A DNA stretch of 64,000 nt from Watersipora subatra (Eukaryota > Bryozoa > Gymnolaemata > Cheilostomatida > Watersiporidae). The stretch lies in NCBI RefSeq assembly GCF_963576615.1, contig NC_088710.1, positions 4,382,001 to 4,446,000 of the forward strand, read 5' to 3'. This document shows positions 59,761-64,000 of this stretch, one piece after another. Under the pieces are notes generated by a model. It saw nothing but the letters and a program-made list of their open reading frames with translations, did not search any database and was not told the origin of the DNA. The position numbers were made by a program, and so were the translations under genes. Within the stretch, counting starts at the first letter, position 1; each line of letters starts with the position of its first letter.

Positions 59761-59765
59761 TTAAG

Positions 59766-60010
59766 ATAAATTGGGTTAAATATAATTTGTACTTGTACAT
59801 AAAAATTATGTTGTCAACTGGTGGGCTCGTGGCAACCAAGCAATGAGGCAGGCCGCAGTAACAATAACATTTATAAGTAATACAACATGATAAAAAGAAA
59901 CTAAAAGTGTGAAGGTTGAGAAAAGACTAAAAGTTTCATATAATTTTAGTTCATACCACACCTAAAACTTTCAATAAAATTATATGTACTTTTTTGTATA
60001 TCAAAACTGA
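59766..60010. other. intergenic stretch, nothing recognised
   Basis: A short gap between the BEL element and the next inverted-repeat element. Confidence 0.4.
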
Positions 60011-60423
60011 AGTTGCTAGCCAAGGGTTGATACTCTGAAAGAAACACCCGACTAGGCCAAGACTTGGATGTTGTACCCCCAATCATCTAGTTGGTCAATT
60101 TGAAATACATCCCCTAACACTGGGAGTTCCCTAGAGGGCGTCCAGGTTCCACGCCCCGCTTAACATCCAATATAATTCAGAAGCTATAAAAATAATTTCC
60201 ACTAGGCCTATAGCAAATGCCATAGCAAAAATCACCATTGAACTGTGGGAAGAAAGCTATAAGATACATGGGCTCTTTCACTGGATTGGCTGTGGAAACC
60301 CCCTCCCTAAAGTAGCAAATTTACTGACAGTGCCCCTTGGTCTGAAAATCTCCTAAAACGTGATTTTGGGCCGAGCCTAATGGGTCGTTTGGGAGGAGTA
60401 TCAACCCTGGGGTTGCTACTTGT
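60010..60423. mobile_element. candidate MITE, ~410 bp, inverted ends
   Basis: The left end AGTTGCTAGCCAAGGGTTGATACTC pairs with the complement of the right end (GAGTATCAACCCTGGGGTTGCTACT) over about 25 bp with a few differences. No clear target duplication and no coding capacity. Confidence 0.55.
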
Positions 60424-60921
60424 TAATGTAAGTTCTATCTCATATATTTATTTATCACCACATCTTTTTTACAATAGTTCTAACAAGGCTGAACCATAAA
60501 AATGTGATCAAAACTGATAGTTGATAGCTAAACTGCTAACTTTGTCATACTTGCTGCCTGAGCAGCCATTTTCATACGGAGTGAGTTCAATGCTCCTATT
60601 TCTATTAGTCTCGTTTCTTTTTACCTATTTTATGGCATGAATAAATAGATAGCCAATGTTGCTAATTAGCTATTGTGGGGCTATTGTATGCTTTCACATA
60701 GTAATACATTAATACTCTTTGGTGGAGAGATGGCGACATAGTAAAAAAAGGTTTTACATGATTTTAGCTTGGTCTGCGCCAAAGCTTCGCGCAGCCAAAA
60801 AATAATTTGTAACAGTTTTCAATTTGTGCAAAAACTAGACACAACAGTTAGATGTGCTGTTTTGAACCAGGCATTTCTAGTTTGACCAATCTTCAGTGTT
60901 TTTATAGCAGTAATTGGTGTG

Positions 60922-61115
60922 CTTGTAGTCAGACCTGCCAACCCAAGAGTGGGGCAATGCGTGAAATTTGGTTTTGGGGCAATTGATGTATCAATGATAG
61001 TATATATAAAATTGTAGAAATTGGGGCAAAAATCTCACGCATTTTTGTTTTTTCTTTGGGGTGATTGCGTGAGCCTCACGCCCAATGCGTAAGAGTTGTC
61101 AGGAATGCTTGTAGT
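60922..61115. mobile_element. hAT-type MITE, copy 2
   Basis: 178 bp (60930-61107) flanked by CTTGTAGT at 60922-60929 and 61108-61115. The ends are CAGACCTGCCAAC and GTTGTCAGGAATG. It is the same family as 2354-2562 (shared ATTGGGGCAAAAATCTCACG and TCTTTGGGGTGATTGCGTGA). It is shorter because copy 1 carries extra TCACGC and GCGTGAG repeats. Confidence 0.88.
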
Positions 61116-62150
61116 ATGAAGGATACTTTTAACACAAGAGTGCTGTCGCAGGGCTTATGCCAAATGACAATAAGCAAGCTCTATCTAATAAGATCTACAT
61201 TTGTAAGCTAAATTTAGAGAAACTTTATTCATTGTAGTTATAAGTAAATGATAATTACATTTACCGATATTCTCAAAGATAACTCATTTTAGTATCTAAC
61301 CTTTTATTGCATTAACATTATTGTTACTGAAAAAAGGTATTGATATTTTCAGAAGTTTGGCTTCAACTTGTACCTAACTACTAGTTGGTGTGATAATATA
61401 GCTTATATTATTGATACCTTTTATTAAAACAGCACTAAACTTTATTTATAATTACAAGAGCTTATTTAATTTATACACGTAGTGAATGCGAGCCCAAATG
61501 TAGTAATAGTTATATACTCATGGCATCTTCAATGTCAAAGAAATCACAACTCCTCATAAATAATGTAGACTTTGACCGCACAATCTATCTACCGCGTTCT
61601 AAATGATTGGCCATCGTTAGTATATATCACGTATATGTAATGATGTAATCGGTTGCAAATTTAAAAACATTAAAAATTATGCTGATATAAAATATGCTTA
61701 ATATTGGTGTATCAGTTATCAAGTGTTGTAATGAACAGGGTACAGGGTAGTAATAATACAGGCCAATACAGGTAGGGCAAGGTAGGGTTGTAATACAGGG
61801 TAGCTTGGCAAACTGTCTCCTAGCCATTGATTCCAAACTGTCACATGTGGGTTTTGTAGGATTTGCTGCTAATACAGTCGTTATATTTGCGATACGTTGC
61901 TATATGTTTACCGGCGTCATAATCGGCTCAAACGATTATTATGGAACGCGTCCTTGGAGTTGAACTTCAGGCAGGGAGTAGAAGCGCTGATAATAGAAAA
62001 TAAGCCGAGTATAGCCGTAAGCAGCTCAACTTGACCATGGAATTACGCTAGAGACAATCAGGCCACATAAAGGTGAGGTAACAACTATGCGCGGAGATTA
62101 CGCGTCAGGGAACTGCTGCTGCTCGCCTCTCCTACTCTTCAGAAATAACA
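61116..62150. promoter_or_regulatory. upstream region and 5' UTR of PEDS1
   Basis: No gene is recognised from 61116 to about 61950; a degenerate TACAGGGTAG-like repeat lies at about 61736-61805. The last ~60 bp are GC-richer and end in CTCGCCTCTCCTACTCTTCAG, which looks like a splice acceptor 10 bp upstream of the ATG. The 5' UTR may therefore be spliced, with the true promoter further upstream. Confidence 0.35.
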
Positions 62151-63035
62151 ATGGCTCCTTGTAACAAAGCAACTAACGATGCTTCGACTAAAGACCAAAA
62201 CGGCGTGAACAACACTACTGATATGGCGGATAGTAAGAATAAATCTCTCGAGGACGCAAAAACTTCGAACAGCAAACGACAACCTGGAAAAAAATGGGGC
62301 AGTGGAAATGCTAATGCTCAGCAGCTGGCAGGGTTGTACAGCAAAGAAAAAAGAGCACAGGAAATAATCGGCCTGTCTGTATGCGTGTTGCTAATAGCTG
62401 TTGATTTTTTTCTCCTTGTGAGGTACTTCGATTCTTCGCGTACTATATACATCATACTCTCAGCCCTAGCTGGAATTTGTACTGCTGATTTTGCAAGCGG
62501 AATTGTTCACTGGGGAGCAGACACTTGGGGTACAGTCGACTTTCCAATTATTGGCCCTGCTCTATTAAGGCCATTCAGAGAACATCACATTGACCCTACG
62601 TCAATATGCAGACACGATTTTATCGAGACAAATGCTGACTGCTTTACTATTTGTATACCATTTATTGGATATTCCATCTTTAAATTTTGTACCTATTCGC
62701 CAGAACAAATTGCCTTGACGTACAACTTTGAAATGTATGTGTTTTTCCTTGCATGTTTTGTCACCATGACCAATGAATTTCACAAGTGGTCACACACATA
62801 CTTCGGGCTCCCTAAATGGATATCACTTCTACAGGATTACCATGTAATTCTTCCACGTATTCATCATCGTTATCACCATGTTTCACCTCATGAAGTTAAC
62901 TATTGCATAACAACTGGCTGGCTAAATCCACCTTTGGAAGCAATAAACTTTTGGAGAAAAGCCGAACACGTCATCACTAAATTAACTGGGGCTATTCCTC
63001 GTTCTGATGATATGAAATGGTCAAAAGTGGAGTGA
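62151..63035 (+). CDS. PEDS1: plasmanylethanolamine desaturase (TMEM189/Kua family)
   Basis: 294 codons in a single exon; the start lies in AACAATGG. PEDS1 introduces the vinyl-ether double bond of plasmalogens in plasmanylethanolamine, in the ER membrane, using a di-iron histidine centre. The first ~55 residues are polar and variable. Membrane segments lie near 72-91 and 100-116, with further ones near 165-205. The histidine motifs of the family are all present: HWGADTW (120-126), REHHIDP (143-149), RHDF (154-157), HKWSHTYFGLP (211-221), QDYHVILPR (228-236) and HHRYHHVSPHE (238-248). The C-terminus keeps the family's DDMKW. The human protein has 270 residues, so this is full length. The human gene has several exons and can be fused to UBE2V1; here there is neither an intron nor a UBE2V1 domain. 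Confidence 0.96.
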   Translation: MAPCNKATNDASTKDQNGVNNTTDMADSKNKSLEDAKTSNSKRQPGKKWGSGNANAQQLAGLYSKEKRAQEIIGLSVCVLLIAVDFFLLVRYFDSSRTIYIILSALAGICTADFASGIVHWGADTWGTVDFPIIGPALLRPFREHHIDPTSICRHDFIETNADCFTICIPFIGYSIFKFCTYSPEQIALTYNFEMYVFFLACFVTMTNEFHKWSHTYFGLPKWISLLQDYHVILPRIHHRYHHVSPHEVNYCITTGWLNPPLEAINFWRKAEHVITKLTGAIPRSDDMKWSKVE

Positions 63036-63359
63036 GAACTTTTATGTTCAGTAGGCTATTATATTGCTCAACTTCAAAGTTTTTTATGAATCCATATATA
63101 TGTGATTGAAGATTTGCCACCGTGCCCACATTAAACTTCTGCTAGTGATATAACCTCCTTATTACTAACATTTCTGTACTGATAAATACATCTCTATTTA
63201 TGGTTCTCTTGCTTGTTGAATTTCACCACTGTATTGAATGCCTTACAATTTTTTGCAAATTTGCATCAAATAATTTGAGTTTTTAACACTAACTTCAATT
63301 CATTTATCAAAGCAATATACAATATACGAAAGTAAAATATATAATATACAGGTACCTTA

Positions 63360-63365
63360 TTTATT
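63360..63365 (-). terminator. candidate poly(A) signal of the SOCS-box gene
   Basis: AATAAA on the minus strand about 420 nt downstream of the stop codon at 63785-63783. It would make the 3' UTRs of the two convergent genes overlap. Confidence 0.3.
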
Positions 63366-63534
63366 TCATGCCTCTAGAGAGGGAAAAAGCATACAAAACA
63401 TGTTTTATGAGCATAAACAAATGGTTCAAAGAACTAAACAAAAAGGTTTCATATTTACATAGCATTGTAAAGCTGCCATAACTGATTGATCAGTCGAAAA
63501 TGACTGACTTTTTCTCAGCCTCAGAATAAAATAC

Positions 63535-63540
63535 GCATAA
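63535..63540 (+). terminator. candidate poly(A) signal of PEDS1
   Basis: AATAAA 500 nt after the stop; another occurs at 63603-63608. Confidence 0.35.
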
Positions 63541-63782
63541 TAATGCCACGAATGCTGGTATACGAGTAGCTTCTGCCTTATATGAATATTAAAGTGTTTG
63601 ACAATAAAACATAATTTTGATTAACTAAATAGCCATTCAAGTTGTAAGATATGTGGATGTAAAGGTTTATATTGGCGATAAATAATAGATAGGCTGACGT
63701 AGATGCACAAATACAATCACAGTAGAGATGCCGACCAGACAAACCAAACTGTGGTACCGGGACAGAATATTGGTATTAAAAA

Positions 63783-63957
63783 TCACAGATCTACATACTC
63801 ATATCTGAGGAATTCTTTGAGTGAGCTGGGAATCATCATATCGTTAATAGCAAAATAATTGATGTCTTTGATATTGTTGACAACTGTCCTGCACAGCTTG
63901 GCTAGTGATAATGTCTTGCATGTGTTTTTCACCATCTCAACATCTCCACTGGTGGTG
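63783..63957 (-). CDS. last exon of a SOCS-box protein (partial gene)
   Basis: On the minus strand an acceptor (TGTATTATTTTAG) precedes 58 codons ending at TGA. The peptide SLAKLCRTVVNN followed by MIPSSLKEFLRYEYVDL fits the SOCS box: an LxxLCR elongin-B/C-binding helix and a C-terminal P.SLK.YL.YE element. SOCS-box proteins link substrates to cullin-5 ubiquitin ligases. C-terminal SOCS boxes after ankyrin repeats (ASB family) are common, but the upstream exons lie outside the window, so the protein cannot be named. The gene converges on PEDS1, with 747 bp between the stop codons. Confidence 0.65.
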
Positions 63958-64000
63958 CTAAAATAATACATTAATAAGCTTGGAATGCTCCGAAAGATAA

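Larger units (their letters stand above)
50496..59765 (-). mobile_element. BEL/Pao LTR retrotransposon, looks whole
   Basis: The element spans 50501-59760 and is flanked by the 5-bp direct repeat TTAAG (50496-50500 and 59761-59765). It has two 670-bp LTRs that look identical by eye, a purine-rich tract (GGTGGGAGAG on the element strand, 51171-51180) next to the 3' LTR, a leader of about 1.9 kb and a single long Gag-Pol frame (57191-51354). Its orientation is minus. Identical LTRs imply a very recent insertion. I see no break in the long frame. A hAT-type element is nested in the leader (57832-58858), and a ~65-bp tandem duplication sits between that and the 5' LTR (about 58916-59043). Confidence 0.93.

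Overview
This window is AT-rich animal nuclear DNA. Its genes have many GT-AG introns, it carries metazoan-specific genes (a bmper/crossveinless-2 orthologue, a poly-C2H2 zinc-finger gene, PEDS1/TMEM189 and the end of a SOCS-box gene), and it holds a dense mix of invertebrate-type transposons. The protein divergence fits a marine invertebrate, possibly a lophotrochozoan, but nothing here fixes the species. There is no prokaryotic, organellar or CRISPR-like sequence.

Layout. 1-11.6 kb has no host gene I can support. It holds a foldback element with a 10-bp target duplication, a short hAT-type MITE, an old broken Ty3/gypsy fossil on the minus strand, and a decayed minus-strand LINE. 11.6-24.2 kb is a plus-strand gene built here from six exons. 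Its 686-codon product has a non-finger N-terminal half and 16 C2H2 fingers in the last exon, and its introns are full of non-autonomous DNA transposons. 24.2-31.4 kb is intergenic: a second TTAA-type element copy, a 27-bp minisatellite, and a 1-kb hAT-type element with a perfect 8-bp duplication. 31.4-47.6 kb is a 16-exon bmper/cv-2 gene with signal peptide, five VWC domains, VWD and C8. The model closes perfectly in frame (664 codons) but lacks the C-terminal TIL domain of vertebrate BMPER. Its introns carry an array of perfect 5' splice-site motifs, a 27-bp-stem hairpin, a 1.1-kb minisatellite with 390-bp higher-order structure, and a LINE tail. 47.6-50.5 kb is intergenic.

50.5-59.8 kb is a BEL/Pao LTR element on the minus strand. 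It looks whole, with one long Gag-Pol frame, 670-bp LTRs that read identical by eye and a 5-bp duplication, so it is very young. A 1-kb hAT-type element has inserted into its leader. 59.8-62.1 kb holds two further small inverted-repeat elements. 62.15-63.04 kb is an apparently single-exon PEDS1 (plasmanylethanolamine desaturase) gene. It converges on a minus-strand SOCS-box exon (63.78-63.96 kb) whose gene runs off the window.

The four host genes show no evident shared pathway: BMP-signal modulation in the extracellular space, transcription, plasmalogen synthesis in the ER, and probably ubiquitin-ligase substrate recognition. All exon models were read by eye from splice signals, frame closure and domain content; no transcript data were available.
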